Origin: Ardenticatenaceae bacterium
GTDB lineage: Bacteria > Chloroflexota > Anaerolineae > Promineifilales > Promineifilaceae
Direction: 5' to 3'
Assembly (NCBI GenBank): GCA_020634395.1
Contig: JACKBU010000020.1
Coordinates: 1 to 64,000 of the forward strand
DNA: 64,000 nucleotides
Positions 63,897-64,000 of the stretch are shown here, one piece after another. The stretch's first letter is position 1. Every line of letters starts with the position of its first letter. A program made the translations under genes and the position numbers. The notes beneath the pieces are model-generated. The model did not search any database, was not told the origin of the DNA, and worked only from the letters and a program-made list of their open reading frames with translations.

Positions 63897-64000
63897 GGAC
63901 TGAAAACCTCCTTGTAAAAATGTGTACGCAATCTTTGTCTGTCAATGATGGGAGAAGAGGGCTTTGATGTCAACAGAGTGCTTTAGCCGAGCGGTTGCCA

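Noticed and set aside
63982..64000. Possible start of a class II tRNA (AGCCGAGCGGTTGCCA resembles a tRNA-Ser/Leu D-arm)
   Set aside because: The window ends inside it and the preceding seven bases do not make a convincing acceptor arm, so it cannot be supported.

Overview
The window is 64 kb of chromosomal DNA from a free-living bacterium, most likely a filamentous or sediment/sludge-type Chloroflexota (Anaerolineae-like). That placement is inference. It rests on large BTAD- and MalT-type STAND regulators, a remnant class III cyclase of the AAA/TPR type, a big TolB-like secreted protein ending in IYLPLIAR, mixed GTG/ATG starts with AGGAG ribosome sites, and gene families common in that phylum. 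There are no rRNA genes, no CRISPR array and no convincing complete tRNA.

Layout. 1-2.1 kb: 3' part of a family B DNA polymerase-like gene with an altered motif C. 2.1-7.6 kb: a regulator remnant, an AAC(3)-type acetyltransferase, an IS256 relic, then CorA, SulP and patatin-like genes on the minus strand. 8.2-17.2 kb: a plus-strand cluster of DUF1269, SpoIIAA-like, DUF1269, DUF6325 and SHOCT proteins, followed by a CxPxR arylsulfatase, a second SulP transporter and an MFS exporter. 17.3-25.5 kb: a decayed LutA-type gene, a small secreted protein, a divergent pair of giant STAND regulators (BTAD and LuxR/MalT types) and a CPBP protease. 25.5-29.0 kb: a graveyard of broken genes (STAND regulator, PLD, TVP38, DUF457, cyclase, TnpB). 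29.0-32.7 kb: TetR plus a MacB-like ABC pair. 33.0-36.6 kb: MarR, a deazaflavin-type reductase, an MDR dehydrogenase and an SDR, with a TnpB relic. 36.8-38.1 kb: a tyrosine recombinase behind a dif/loxP-like inverted repeat. 38.3-49.3 kb: two very large surface or secreted proteins. 49.5-52.8 kb: an ArsR, AHSA1 and UvrA-like operon with a clear promoter and operator. 52.8-62.5 kb: a tight seven-gene minus-strand operon. 62.6-63.9 kb: a membrane-anchored alpha/beta hydrolase.

The most promising undescribed system is the seven-gene operon. In transcription order it encodes a DHDPS-like aldolase, an Old Yellow Enzyme-type oxidoreductase, a ThuA-like protein, a Gfo/Idh dehydrogenase, a GPH sugar symporter and two paralogous ~680-residue proteins that I cannot assign to a named family. 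One paralog carries an export signal and the other does not. The layout suggests breakdown of an exported or environmental glycan, uptake of the product, and its oxidation and aldol cleavage in the cytoplasm. The second system of interest is the DUF1269/DUF6325/SHOCT cluster tied to a cytosolic arylsulfatase and two SulP transporters.

Across the whole window the palindrome ACGGCCGT (often AACGGCCGTT) occurs about 80 times by eye, where chance predicts one or two. It is a highly iterated palindrome comparable in density to cyanobacterial HIP1. It is absent from a 4-kb stretch at 32.9-37.0 kb that is flanked by an IS200/IS605 relic and the recombinase.
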